This document shows, piece after piece, positions 8,544 through 18,297 of a stretch of 64,000 nucleotides of DNA. The translations under genes and the position numbers were made by a program. Each line of letters begins with the position of its first letter. Positions within the stretch are counted from its first letter, which is position 1. The notes beneath the pieces are model-generated. The model did no database searches, was not told the origin of the DNA, and saw only the letters and a list, made by a program, of their open reading frames with translations. Origin of the DNA: Microbulbifer agarilyticus (lineage in GTDB: Bacteria > Pseudomonadota > Gammaproteobacteria > Pseudomonadales > Cellvibrionaceae); NCBI RefSeq assembly GCF_020171345.1, contig NZ_JAIUZM010000005.1:1-64000 (forward strand). Reading direction: 5' to 3'.

Positions 8544-11500
8544 TTATGCAGGCTCCGGCTCTTTGCGTTCGATCACCGAGGTGGCATTAGGCTGTACTTC
8601 CACCATCAACTCGTCTGCACGCACCTTGTGGAAAATGGCATAGAACACTGGTACCGCAATCAGCGTCAGCACCGTTGCGAAGCTCAGACCGCCAATGATG
8701 GTCGCGGCCATATCCGCAAAGAAGGCATCAAACAATAGGGGCGACATACCGAGAATCGTCGTTACCGCGGCGAGGAATACCGGGCGCAAACGACTGACAC
8801 TCGCCTGCTGGATCGCGGTCAGGCGTGGCAGGCCGGCGTGAGTCTGGACTTCAATTTCGTCCACCAGTACCACGGCATTCTTAATCAGCATGCCCGACAA
8901 ACTGAGTACCCCGAGCAAGGACATAAAGCCGAACGGCAAGCCGCTTACCAGCAGGCCGACCACCACCCCTACCAGGCTCATGGGTACAACCAGCCAGATA
9001 ATAATGGGCTCTTTGACGGTACCGAACAGCAGCACCGTAATCACGATCATCACCAGGAAACTGAGTGGCAGACGGGCACCGAGGTTTTCCTGGGCATCGC
9101 CGGATTGCTCGAACACACCACCGATTTCTATGCGGTAGCCAGGTGGGAGGGAAAGGTCTTCGTACCCATCCAAAATCTGCGCAGATGCGGCCATGGCATT
9201 CATGCCCGCGGGGGCGTCGCCACTAATGGTAATCGTCGGGATTCGATTGCGACGGTGAATCAGGCCATCTTCCGCAGTGGTTTCAAATTTTTCCACCAAC
9301 TGTCCTGCGGGAATATAGTCGCGTTGGTTTGCACTCCATACTAACCGGTCTTCCAGAGATCCGACTTGGTTGCGATCGGCCTCCGGCAGGCGAGCAACGA
9401 CCGGAATAATGCGGTCACCACTTTCAATACTGCCGAGCCGGTAGCCGGAAGTCGCAAACTGGATGGTGCGGCTGATATCCGCACTGGTGACACCGGCAAC
9501 CCGGGCACGCTCATCGAGGATATGTGCGCGAATTACCGGTTCGCGCCCGCGCCAATCGTGGTTCACGTTATCCAGACCTTTTTCGAGAAAAATAGGTTTG
9601 ATTTGTTCGGCGAGTGCACGCAACACTACATGGTCCGGTCCGGAGATTCGTACCTGCACATCCGGCACATTGCCGGGCCCGAAGGCCAGGCGTTTGAAGG
9701 TGATCAGAGCTTCGGGATGCTGCTCGCGCAGCGCAAGCTTCGCACTCTCGATCAATTGCGGGATCTGTTCGCGGTCATGGGTGCGCACAATCAGCTGGCC
9801 GTAGGCAGCGTTGGGCGCATCCGGGGCATAGGTCAGCATAAAGCGGTCGGCACCGCGCCCGGCGACCGCGGTTACCCACTCTACTTCCTTCTGCCCTTCG
9901 AAATACTCACCGGCTTCCTGTAGCGCGCGATCCGTGCGATTGATATCGCTGCCTTGCGGCATGTGATAGTTCACAAAGAACATCGGTGTATTGGAGCTCG
10001 GGAAAAAGCTCTGCTTCACGAAGCCGAAGGCAAAGTAACTGGTCGCGGTTACCGCAACCAGTATGGCAACGGTGATACGGCGGTGGGCCAGCGCGCGTGA
10101 CAGTACGCCTTCATACATGCGGTAGAACTTGCCGTTGTAGAGGTCGTCGCTGTTGGTCTGTCCACTGGGCTTGAACAGATGGTTGCCCACAAACGGGGTG
10201 ATGGTTACCGCAAGAACCCAGCTCAGCAACAACGAGATGCCAATCACCGCAAACAGCGAGAACAGGAATTCACCAGTGCTGTCCGGAGACAGGCCAATAC
10301 CCGAGAACGCCATGATGCCAATAATGGTGGCGCCGAGTAGCGGCCAGAATGCCTGGCGCACGATACGGGCGGCGGCGCTTTTTGGTTGCTGGTTTTTCTG
10401 GACGCCGATCAGCATTCCTTCCGCAACCACGATGGCGTTATCCACCAGCATACCCATGGCGATAATCAGCGCGCCCAGGGAAATCCGCTGCAGGTTGATC
10501 TCAAACAGGTTCATAAACAGCAGGGTGCCGAGTACCGTCAAGCCGAGAACGGTGCCCACCACCACGCCGGAGCGCCAGCCCATAAACAGGCACAGCACTA
10601 AAATTACAATGGCCACGGAAGACAGCAGGTTGAACAGGAAACCGTCCACACTCTCTTCCACTACCGTATGCTGTGCATACACTGGGTGCAGCTCCACACC
10701 CAGCGGCAGGCCCTGCTTCAATTGCGCAAGCTTCGCTTCCACCGCTTTGCCCACGTCCACAATATTGGTGTCCAGGTTCCCGGCGACACCGATCAGGATT
10801 GCGGGCTGGCCATTGAAGCGGGCGATAAAGCTCGGGCTTTCATCATAGGAAAGGGAAACGTCGGCTACGTCCTGCACCGCGAGCAGGGCGGTGGAGCCGG
10901 GTACGCCGAACAGAATATTGCGCACCGAATCCAGGTCGGTTGCCTGACTGTTGACGGTAATGCGGGTGCGCAGGTCGCGGTCGCCGACTTCGCCGGATTG
11001 CTCGGTGCTGGTTTCCGAGGTGATCACCTGAGACAAATCGTCGAGGGAAAATCCGAGCTGTGCCAATCGGGTTTCATCGACATCGAGATAGGCGACTTCA
11101 TCGACCACGCCAGAGCGGGAAACGCGCGCGACGCCGTCCACCGCGAGTAGTTCGCGACGTACAACCTTGGAAATATCGCGCATTTCCGATGGGGTAAAGT
11201 TTTCACCCGTCATCGCAAAATAGATACCGTACACATCGCCAAAGTCGTCGTTCACGACGGGAGGCAGTGCACCTTTGGGCAGCGAAGCGCGGGCGTCACT
11301 CACCTTGCGACGCAGTTCATCCCATATTTGTGGCAGGTCTTCGGAAAGGTATTCATCCTTGATCTCAACATTGATTTCCGAAAGCCCGGTACGAGATGTT
11401 GAGGTAATTCGCTTGAGTTGCGCCATTTGCTGGATGGCGACTTCAAGCTTTTCCGTAACTTCTTCTTCGACCTGGCGCGCACTTGCGCCCGGGTAAGTGG

Positions 11501-11645
11501 TGAATACCCGCGCCTGCTTAATGGTGAATGCGGGGTCTTCCAGTCGGCCTATATCGGACAGGCCCCAAAGCCCACCCAGTAAAAAGATAAGAATCAGGGT
11601 CCAGCTGTAAACCGGACGCTCAATAAACAAATCAGATATCTTCAC
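8544..11645 (-). CDS. RND efflux permease (HAE/AcrB-like family)
   Basis: 1033 residues, the usual length for an RND inner-membrane pump. It starts at a GTG preceded by GGAGAG. The first helix begins DLFIERPVYSW. Helix 4 carries GMLVDNAIVVAEG with the proton-relay Asp, and the second half repeats the pattern at SGMLIKNAVVLVDEIE. Periplasmic porter and docking loops are of normal size. It would form a trimer that expels hydrophobic compounds using the proton gradient, together with the adaptor encoded 32 bases upstream and an outer-membrane TolC protein not encoded here. The helix 4 motif differs from the heavy-metal (HME) type seen in the CzcA-like gene at 22.1 kb, so drugs or detergents are the likelier substrates. 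Confidence 0.92.
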   Translation of the reverse strand: MKISDLFIERPVYSWTLILIFLLGGLWGLSDIGRLEDPAFTIKQARVFTTYPGASARQVEEEVTEKLEVAIQQMAQLKRITSTSRTGLSEINVEIKDEYLSEDLPQIWDELRRKVSDARASLPKGALPPVVNDDFGDVYGIYFAMTGENFTPSEMRDISKVVRRELLAVDGVARVSRSGVVDEVAYLDVDETRLAQLGFSLDDLSQVITSETSTEQSGEVGDRDLRTRITVNSQATDLDSVRNILFGVPGSTALLAVQDVADVSLSYDESPSFIARFNGQPAILIGVAGNLDTNIVDVGKAVEAKLAQLKQGLPLGVELHPVYAQHTVVEESVDGFLFNLLSSVAIVILVLCLFMGWRSGVVVGTVLGLTVLGTLLFMNLFEINLQRISLGALIIAMGMLVDNAIVVAEGMLIGVQKNQQPKSAAARIVRQAFWPLLGATIIGIMAFSGIGLSPDSTGEFLFSLFAVIGISLLLSWVLAVTITPFVGNHLFKPSGQTNSDDLYNGKFYRMYEGVLSRALAHRRITVAILVAVTATSYFAFGFVKQSFFPSSNTPMFFVNYHMPQGSDINRTDRALQEAGEYFEGQKEVEWVTAVAGRGADRFMLTYAPDAPNAAYGQLIVRTHDREQIPQLIESAKLALREQHPEALITFKRLAFGPGNVPDVQVRISGPDHVVLRALAEQIKPIFLEKGLDNVNHDWRGREPVIRAHILDERARVAGVTSADISRTIQFATSGYRLGSIESGDRIIPVVARLPEADRNQVGSLEDRLVWSANQRDYIPAGQLVEKFETTAEDGLIHRRNRIPTITISGDAPAGMNAMAASAQILDGYEDLSLPPGYRIEIGGVFEQSGDAQENLGARLPLSFLVMIVITVLLFGTVKEPIIIWLVVPMSLVGVVVGLLVSGLPFGFMSLLGVLSLSGMLIKNAVVLVDEIEVQTHAGLPRLTAIQQASVSRLRPVFLAAVTTILGMSPLLFDAFFADMAATIIGGLSFATVLTLIAVPVFYAIFHKVRADELMVEVQPNATSVIERKEPEPA

Positions 11646-11677
11646 GAAGCTCTCCGAATACTGCGTTAACCGAGGGC

Positions 11678-12772
11678 TTAGAGTCCGGCCTGTGCGTCAA
11701 CAGTCGCACGTTGCAGGTAGTTGCGCACCAGCGCGCCTTCATACAGGTGTTGGCCGCCTGCTGCCACCAGTTGCATGTTGGCCTGCAGGCCAGACATCAC
11801 CTGCACCAGTTCGCCATCGGTGCGTCCCAGTTCAACAGCGGTCTGCGTCACGCGTTGTTCCTCATTGATGCGCCACACAAAGGGCGCGCCCTCTGCATTG
11901 GTCTGCACTGCAGAAAGCGGGATACGCAGGGTGCCGTTGGCAGCATTGAGCTTCAGGTTTACACGCGCGGTCATGCCGGGGTAGATCTGTACCTGCTGCG
12001 GGCGCGGCATGCCCAGTTCGACCAGATAGGTCTGGGTGACCTTATTGGCTTCCGCTTGCAGTTCGCGGTATTCGAGGGCGAATTCCTCACCTGGCAGGAA
12101 TTCAAAAGTCGCTGTAACACTATCTACTTGCTTCCGGTCGATGGTTGCCAACAAGTTTTCCGGCACTGAGATCTGGATGCGCACCTCGGAAATATCCTGC
12201 AGGCGCACGATACCCTCACCGGATTTAACATTGGTGTGGTTTTCTACGAGGCGCTTGGTCACGATCGCATCGAAAGGTGCCCGCAGAGTGGCGTAGGAGA
12301 GCTGCTGCTGTGCGTTTTCCAGAGTGACCTTGGCCAGGTCGTAATTGCTCTCGGCTTCGTCCAGGGCCTGCACGGAAATAATTTTTCGCTCGGCGAGGGA
12401 TCTCTGGCGTTCGAGTGTCTTTTCCAGCAGTTCAACACGCACTTTGGCTTCTCTGACCTGTCGGCGGTAGTCGCGATCATCCAGGGCGCCAATAACCGTG
12501 CCCTTGGAAATGACCTGGCCTTCCTGCATGGAAAACTTTCCCAACTTGCCGCCTACCTGGAATGACATATCCAGCGCCTGCACGGCTTTAACCTGCCCGG
12601 CGAAGTGGCGCACTCCCGCAGTACCACTGTTGCTCACCTGGGCCACTTTTACCGGCCACTGGCGCTCTTTCTGCTCGCCATCGTCCTTTGTATTGCCACA
12701 GCCCGCGAGGCTGGTGGTCGCGGCGAAAAACAACACTAGGGAAAGGGATCGGAAATTACCGGTCAGGGTCAT
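11678..12772 (-). CDS. RND efflux periplasmic adaptor (membrane fusion lipoprotein)
   Basis: 364 residues from the ATG at 12772; a TTG two codons upstream is also possible. The signal sequence ends in a lipobox (TSLAGC). Next come a beta-barrel/lipoyl half (AVQALDMSFQVGGKLGKF), a coiled-coil hairpin around LLEKTLERQRSLAERKIISVQALDEAE, the returning lipoyl half (YATLRAPFDAIVTKRLV), and a C-terminal membrane-proximal domain. It bridges the RND pump to an outer-membrane channel. It is transcribed before the permease in a two-gene operon, divergent from the AraC-family gene. Confidence 0.92.
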   Translation of the reverse strand: MTLTGNFRSLSLVLFFAATTSLAGCGNTKDDGEQKERQWPVKVAQVSNSGTAGVRHFAGQVKAVQALDMSFQVGGKLGKFSMQEGQVISKGTVIGALDDRDYRRQVREAKVRVELLEKTLERQRSLAERKIISVQALDEAESNYDLAKVTLENAQQQLSYATLRAPFDAIVTKRLVENHTNVKSGEGIVRLQDISEVRIQISVPENLLATIDRKQVDSVTATFEFLPGEEFALEYRELQAEANKVTQTYLVELGMPRPQQVQIYPGMTARVNLKLNAANGTLRIPLSAVQTNAEGAPFVWRINEEQRVTQTAVELGRTDGELVQVMSGLQANMQLVAAGGQHLYEGALVRNYLQRATVDAQAGL

Positions 12773-12901
12773 AGTCAATATCCATGGAAATCATTGGGTG
12801 GTGGCCGGTTGGCCGAAATGCTTGACCATCCCGGGTCCATGCCGGGACTGGCAGATGTGCGCAGTCTATGGGGGGGAGGCACTGATAGGAATAGACGAAC
12901 C

Positions 12902-12917
12902 TGTCCAAATATGGACA
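12902..12917. promoter_or_regulatory. Inverted repeat in the pump/AraC divergent control region
   Basis: TGTCCA-AATA-TGGACA is a perfect 6-base inverted repeat with a 4-base spacer. It lies 130 bases from the adaptor start and 124 bases from the AraC-family start, in the 268-base region between the two divergent genes. A dimeric repressor site is a plausible reading. AraC proteins usually bind direct repeats, so the binder may be a different factor. Confidence 0.4.
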
Positions 12918-13040
12918 ATTATATTGCGTGGTAATTAATGGCTGTGTGATGTGAGAGTGCGGTTCCACTAAAAATTACCGCTGGCGGGCAGAATACCCTA
13001 CATATATTGGGGAAAACTATATTTTGGAGTCGGAAAACCT

Positions 13041-14174
13041 ATGGCCGAAGCACCAGATTCTATTAACCAAGCTGCCAATTTATGGAGAATAGTGTCCGGT
13101 GGGGTAGTGGATGACTCGGCTGTCAGCAGCGCCATGACTTACCTGAGTTATCAGAGCAGCGGTATCGCCGAGGACCTGTTGCCACAGTGGTCCGGGGAAC
13201 GCTTGCGTGAGTTGTTTCTCAAACAGCCGAGTGCAGAGGAATTTATTGCGCGTTGGCGCGGGAAATTTGTGCCAGAAGTGACCCTGCAGCCATCGGAGTT
13301 GGTAACTTTTATAAATGAGTTTCTCGCCGCGCATCAGCATATTGATGATTACTTTGAGTCCCTGACTATTTTTGGACAAAGTCGCCGCACACGCGGCGGC
13401 CTGGGGGACTTTCTGGTGCGGCGCCCGCCGGGGAGCAGTAACAACTGGGGATTGCTGTTTACCACGGAAGGCCGGGGCACATTTAATTGTGTCCGTCAGC
13501 AGTTTGTTGCCCGTCCCGGCGATATGGTGCTGTTGGCGCCGGGCGCGCTCTACGAATTTCACCGTCACCTGGATGAAGAGCGTTGGAATACCTTTTGGCT
13601 GTACTGCAAGCCTGCGGAAAAGGTGATGAATCTGATGAACTGGCAGGAACTCGGTCCGTATATTTATCACCAAGCGGTGTCTGCTGCTGAGATGCCGAGA
13701 ATCCAGGGCATCTTTCAGCAGCTGTTTGAGCTTGAGTCACCGGCGGAGCCGCTTGCGCAGGCGGTGGTCGAAAACCTCGCGGAACAACTATTTTTGCGCA
13801 GCTTCCAGTACGCGCAACGTGCGGGTGGCATCATTGTGGATAGCCGGGTGAAAAGGGCACTCGGATATATCAGTGACCACCTGTACGAAGATTTCTCCAT
13901 TCAGGATGTGGCCGAAGCATCCAGTCTGTCCCGCGCGCGTTTGTCCAAATTGTTCAAGGCATATACCGGGCGCAGTATTTTGCAGTGGCGGGATGAACGG
14001 CGTATGTCCGATGCCTGTCAGGCGCTGGCAAAGAATGTGGGGAACGTGCAGGCGGTGGCGGAAGCGGTTGGCTATGACGACCCGCTGTATTTCTCCCGCA
14101 AGTTTCACCAGATTGTGGGGATGAGCCCGCGGCAATATCTACAGGATCGGCGTGGTCAGCTCCCGGGGGCATGA
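13041..14174 (+). CDS. AraC-family transcriptional regulator
   Basis: 377 residues. The first 100 or so form an extension of unknown role. Residues about 125-230 resemble the AraC arabinose-binding cupin (LFTTEGRGTFNCVRQQFVARPGDMVLLAPGALYEF...). Residues about 270-372 hold the two helix-turn-helix motifs (FSIQDVAEASSLSRARLSKLFKAYTGRSILQWRDERRM and QAVAEAVGYDDPLYFSRKFHQIVGMSPRQY). The cupin half suggests a small-molecule, possibly sugar, effector. It is divergent from the RND pump operon, which it may control, though it has no other neighbour pointing to its target. Confidence 0.88.
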   Translation: MAEAPDSINQAANLWRIVSGGVVDDSAVSSAMTYLSYQSSGIAEDLLPQWSGERLRELFLKQPSAEEFIARWRGKFVPEVTLQPSELVTFINEFLAAHQHIDDYFESLTIFGQSRRTRGGLGDFLVRRPPGSSNNWGLLFTTEGRGTFNCVRQQFVARPGDMVLLAPGALYEFHRHLDEERWNTFWLYCKPAEKVMNLMNWQELGPYIYHQAVSAAEMPRIQGIFQQLFELESPAEPLAQAVVENLAEQLFLRSFQYAQRAGGIIVDSRVKRALGYISDHLYEDFSIQDVAEASSLSRARLSKLFKAYTGRSILQWRDERRMSDACQALAKNVGNVQAVAEAVGYDDPLYFSRKFHQIVGMSPRQYLQDRRGQLPGA

Positions 14175-14337
14175 CCCGGCGTCGGGTGAGATATCAGGCG
14201 CGGGTCAGGCACGAAGGCCCCGCGCTGACCCATTACTGGTGGCGGGGCGAAGAAAATGCCGGCGATGCTATCGCGTCGGTGGCAGAAGTGCAGGTCGGTA
14301 ATTAACGCACGGGCACTATTTAGTACCTGGTCAGTAC

Positions 14338-15144
14338 CTAGAACCAGGCGTGCAGCCCGATAACCCAGGTGGTTTCATCGATATGCTCATCGGCGTCGCG
14401 CAGGAAGTCTGCGGTACTACCAAAGTTTTTCTCATAGTTCACACCGATATAGGGCGCGAACTTCGGAGTGAACTCGTAGCGCAGGCGCAGTCCCGCTTCG
14501 ATATCAGAGAGCCCGGAGCCGGTGCGGGTTGTCGGGTCGTTCTGTCCATAAAAATTGACCTCGACCTCCGGGCTGAGAATCCACTTTTGCGAGAATAGTA
14601 TTTCGTACTCGGCTTCCAGTCGCAGGGCGGTGTCGCCGTGGTCGCCGATAAACAGCGCGGTATCGACCTCAAAGAAATAGGGCGCGAGTCCGTGCAAGCC
14701 GATGGTTCCCCACGTCTTGCTGTCGCCGCCCTGTAGCTTGAAATCGTGTCGCACGCCCAATTGCAGATCCCAGTAAGGTGCCACGGCGCGGCTGTACAGT
14801 GCCTGTAGTTCTGCGTCGGCAGTTTCTCCCTCCTCCCGTTCCACTTCCGTTTTCAACCACAGTTTATTCAGGTCGCCGCCAAACCAAAGGCTGCCTTCCA
14901 GAGCGCTACCTTCATGTTGGCGGGCCTCCAGTTGATCGATGGTGACCTTGGTGAGCAATACCTCGTGATTCATTACATGCTCAGGGTGATGGGGCTGGTA
15001 TGTGGGCGCGGACTCGACCGCATGTGCAGGCTCCGGATCTGAATGACCGTGGTGCTCGTGCTGGTGCATTTGTGCACTGGCATGGGAGATTGACGTCGTT
15101 AGCGCTGCACAGGCGACGCCGATTTGCTTGGTGATTTTTTTCAT
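14338..15144 (-). CDS. copB: Copper resistance outer-membrane protein CopB
   Basis: 268 residues, with GGGAGG upstream of the ATG at 15144. The signal peptide (about 1-24, ending SHASA) is followed by a His/Met-rich stretch (MHQHEHHGHSDPEP) suited to copper binding. The rest is the CopB/PcoB barrel domain: DQLEARQHEGSALEGSLWFGGDLNKLWLKTEVE, repeated beta strands and a terminal aromatic pair (GLHAWF). It is the last gene of the DUF411 protein, multicopper oxidase, CopB operon, 14 bases after the oxidase stop. It probably sequesters or releases copper at the outer membrane. Confidence 0.93.
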   Translation of the reverse strand: MKKITKQIGVACAALTTSISHASAQMHQHEHHGHSDPEPAHAVESAPTYQPHHPEHVMNHEVLLTKVTIDQLEARQHEGSALEGSLWFGGDLNKLWLKTEVEREEGETADAELQALYSRAVAPYWDLQLGVRHDFKLQGGDSKTWGTIGLHGLAPYFFEVDTALFIGDHGDTALRLEAEYEILFSQKWILSPEVEVNFYGQNDPTTRTGSGLSDIEAGLRLRYEFTPKFAPYIGVNYEKNFGSTADFLRDADEHIDETTWVIGLHAWF

Positions 15145-15158
15145 TCTGTGTGCCTCCC

Positions 15159-17040
15159 TTAAACCAAGCGCACTTCGCGGAACATGCCCGGCATGTGGTA
15201 GAGCAAGTGACAGTGGTAGGCCCAGCGGCCGTACGCGTCGGCAGTGACCAGATAGCTGATGGTGGAGCCCGGTTGCACCAGTACCGTGTGTTTGCGCGGA
15301 ATGTACTCCGGGTCACCGGTTTCCAGCTCACTCCACATACCGTGCAAATGAATGGGGTGGGTCATCATGGTGTCGTTCACCAGGGTCACCCGCAGTCGCT
15401 CACCGTATTTGAAAATCAGCGGCTCGGCGTCGCTGAACTTGATGCCGTTAACGGACCACATATAGCGCTCCATATTGCCGGTCAGGTGCAGCTGAATTTC
15501 CCGTTCCGGCTGGCGGCGGTCGAGGGTGGGGGTGAGATTGCGGATATCGCCATAAGTTAGCACTTTGCGCCCATAGCGCTGTTGGTGATCACGCAGGCCG
15601 ATACCCGGGTCGTGCAAGCCGTTGGCGGGCATGGACGCGCGCATGTCCACACCAGGGCCATATTCCGAGGGCAAATGTTCCACTGGCGCGTTGCTGCCGT
15701 ACCCGGCTAGGCCGAGATCGGTGGTGTTGCCCGGCATCTGGTGCCCCGCGTGCTGGCTGTGATCCATACCCTCCATGTTGTGTGCACTGTGATCCATACC
15801 CTTATGCATGTCTTGGTGCATGCTGTGCCCACTGTGGTTTCCGCCGTGATCCATGCCGGGCATGTCACCCATGGCGTGCGCCGAATGGTCCATGCCCATA
15901 TCGCGGTGGGTGAGCACCGGGGCGTAATCCATTGCCGGTACCTTGGCCTGCAGGCGCGGATCGGAAGTGAGGGTGCCGCGGGCGTAACCAGAGCGGTCAA
16001 TGGTCTGGGCAAACAGGGTATAGGCAGTATCCTGTTCCGGCTCTACGATGACGTCGTAGGTTTCTGCCACACCGATGCGGAATTCGTCCACGGTCACCGG
16101 TTCGATGTTCTGGCCGTCACTCGCCACGACGGTCATTTTCAGTCCGGGAATCCGGATGTCGAAAATCGACATGGCGGCGCCGTTGATAAAGCGCAGGCGA
16201 ATTTTTTCGCCGCGTTTGAACAGGGCGGTCCAGTTGGCATCCGGCGTCTGGCCATTCATCAGGTAGGTGTAGGTGTAGCCAGTGACGTCGGCGATGTCGC
16301 GGTCCGACATACGCATCTCGTTCCACATCTTGCGGTCGCGCCATGTCTGGCTAACACCCTTCTGGCGAATCTCCTCCCACAGATCGCCCACCGTGCGGCG
16401 ACGACGGTTGTAATAGTGCCCTTCCTTTTTCAGGGTGGCGTAAATGTCCTGTGGGGATTGGTCGCTCCAGTCGGTGAGTAGCACCACATAGTCGCGGTCG
16501 TAGGCCACCGGGTCCGGTTCGGCTGGGTCGATTACGATGGCGCCGTAATGACCGCGCTGCTCTTGGAAATCGGAGTGGCTGTGATACCAGTAGGTGCCGC
16601 TCTGTTTCAGCGGGAACTGGTAGGTGAAGGTTTCCCCGGGGCGGATACCATCAAAACTCAAGCCAGGCACGCCATCCATATTGCTGGGCAGGATCAGGCC
16701 ATGCCAGTGAATGGAGCAGGTGGTTGGTGACATTGATGGTGACGGTGTCGCCCTCTTTCCAGCGCAATACCGGCGCGGGCACCGTGCCGTTTACCGCCAC
16801 GGCGGTGCGCGGGCGGCCGGTAAAGTTTACCGGCAGGTAATTCACGTGCAGGTCAAACTGGTTACCGCGCAACTCGGCCGGTAATGGGTTGCTTACTTGC
16901 GGAGCTTCGGCACTGGCCGGTAGTCCGGTGAGGGCGGCGCCGCCGGCCAGGCCAGACATCGCACCGGTGACAAATCGGCGCCGGGAAATCGGCGCGACCA
17001 ATGGGGACGAATCAAGATACTTGTTCACGGCGTGCCTCAA
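15159..17040 (-). pseudogene. pcoA: Multicopper oxidase CopA/PcoA, frameshifted
   Basis: Two reading frames together make one copper-resistance oxidase. The upstream frame (16651-17040) has the Tat signal SRRRFVTGA and the start of the first cupredoxin domain, to VTINVTNHL. The downstream frame (15159-16733) resumes at CSIHWHGLILPSNMDGVPG and runs to the end with all later copper motifs, including TYWYHSH, HPIHLHGMW and the HCHLLYHMPGM C-terminus. It also holds a Met/His-rich insert (MDHSAHAMGDMPGMDHGG). The frame changes at about 16716, where one base separates codons for L and S. Family members carry about four more residues here (NRLDEDTSIHWHG), consistent with an 11-base deletion. As read, the enzyme would be truncated. 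A sequencing error is possible. The start is a TTG at 17040 overlapping the previous stop, or a GTG at 17028. Confidence 0.85.
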
Positions 17041-17630
17041 AATTGCTGCTGGGCATTTTCAATACGCGCATACACGCCGTGACTGCCATCTTTGTGTAGC
17101 AGAAGAATCTCGTAGGGCGTGAAGCGGTCGCCCACCTCCATGCCCGGACTGCCCAGTGGCATTGCCGGTACCGCGAGGCCGCGCGCATTGGCTGGTGGAT
17201 TCTGCAGGAACTGGCGGACAAACTTCGCCGGCACATGACCCTCGAACACAAAATTGTTTTCGGACACGCTGGTGTGACAAGACTGGAACTGCGGCGCGAT
17301 ACCGAAGCGCTCCTTGATGCCGTTCAGGTCATCGACGTTTTGCGCATCCACCGCAAAACCTTGCTGGTTGGCGTGGTCCACCCACAATTGGCAGCAGCCA
17401 CAGGTAGCGGACTTATAGGTGGTGAGGGCGATGGCTTCACCCTTTGCTGCATCAATGGCTCCACTGCTGTGGGTCTCACTCTCCACTGGTTCGCTGCAGG
17501 CACTCAGGGCTAACAGGGTGAAAGCCCCGAACAGCAGGGCGAGGGCGGATGACTTGCTGTTGCGTAATAGGTGCATGGCACTGTTTATCATCTTCATGAT
17601 CTCTTTCATATTCGGGTGCGCAGGTCGCAT
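17037..17630 (-). CDS. DUF411 metal-binding lipoprotein
   Basis: 197 residues from the ATG at 17630; internal ATGs at 17609 or 17594 are also credible and would leave a cleaner signal sequence. The lipobox is LLALSAC. The domain carries TYKSATCGCCQLWVDH and later QFQSCHTS, then FEGHVPA, which are the hallmarks of DUF411, a family found with copper and cobalt/zinc resistance genes. The CGCC and SCH residues are likely metal ligands. It is the first gene of the operon with the multicopper oxidase and CopB, and overlaps the oxidase start. It probably binds Cu(I) in the periplasm, which is inferred from family and context. Confidence 0.85.
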   Translation of the reverse strand: MRPAHPNMKEIMKMINSAMHLLRNSKSSALALLFGAFTLLALSACSEPVESETHSSGAIDAAKGEAIALTTYKSATCGCCQLWVDHANQQGFAVDAQNVDDLNGIKERFGIAPQFQSCHTSVSENNFVFEGHVPAKFVRQFLQNPPANARGLAVPAMPLGSPGMEVGDRFTPYEILLLHKDGSHGVYARIENAQQQF

Positions 17631-17754
17631 AGCGGTGCAATGACCGAAACACAGCGATGCGCCGTTTGCGTTGGTAATTTTTAAGCGAGTGTCCGGGTAA
17701 GCGAGCGTTAGGTGGGATGGAAAATACGCCAGGTTCGGGCGTACCTATCCCGTA

Positions 17755-18162
17755 TCAGGCAGTAATCGGCGGGCGAATAGCGGATTCCGGTGCAGGGGTG
17801 GAATCCAGTGGACGGTAGGCCGTCACCGAGCGGGCAAAGGAATGAAATTCCGCCACTGGCACTGAAGCGGGAATGCAATTTGCGCAGTGACCGGGGCAGC
17901 AGGCGCAGCTGCCATCGCAATCAGTGTGCGAGCTCGGTTTGGTATGAGTGTCGGTATGCGACTTGTTATCCGATGTGGCGCATTGCCCATGGCTGCAGCT
18001 TGCATCCTGCTCGGCAGTGCCTGCAATTACGTGCGTGGTCGCTTGATGATGGCCGTCCTCCCCGTGTTGCTCGTTCTCCGACCCACCACAGTGCATAGCC
18101 GCCGTCTCGCCGGTGATGGCGAGCAGCGCGAGTAGCAGCAGGGTTTTCAGAACATTGAACAT
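17755..18162 (-). CDS. Small secreted Cys/His-rich protein (CzcI-like)
   Basis: 135 residues from the ATG at 18162; a TTG four codons upstream is less likely. A signal peptide (about 1-22, LLLLALLAITGETAA) precedes a mature part rich in Cys and His: MHCGGSENEQHGEDGHH, CSHGQC, then CDGSCACCPGHCANC. The tail reads RPPITA. The pattern, short size and RPP ending recall CzcI, a periplasmic protein encoded beside CzcCBA. It resembles the protein at 19.2 kb in overall plan. It lies 125 bases before the DUF411-oxidase-CopB operon on the same strand and downstream of the phosphopantetheinyl transferase gene. Metal binding is inferred; no enzymatic motif is seen. Confidence 0.6.
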   Translation of the reverse strand: MFNVLKTLLLLALLAITGETAAMHCGGSENEQHGEDGHHQATTHVIAGTAEQDASCSHGQCATSDNKSHTDTHTKPSSHTDCDGSCACCPGHCANCIPASVPVAEFHSFARSVTAYRPLDSTPAPESAIRPPITA

Positions 18163-18297
18163 GGTTTGGCGCAATCTGGTATTTTGGGTGAGCGGTTAGT
18201 GCCCGCTCTTGGCGAAGATGGTATGGGCTTGGGCCTTCGCGCGCAAGCGTGTCTGGCGACGCGCTTCAACTGAGGGAATCATGTCCCAAAATGCGCC

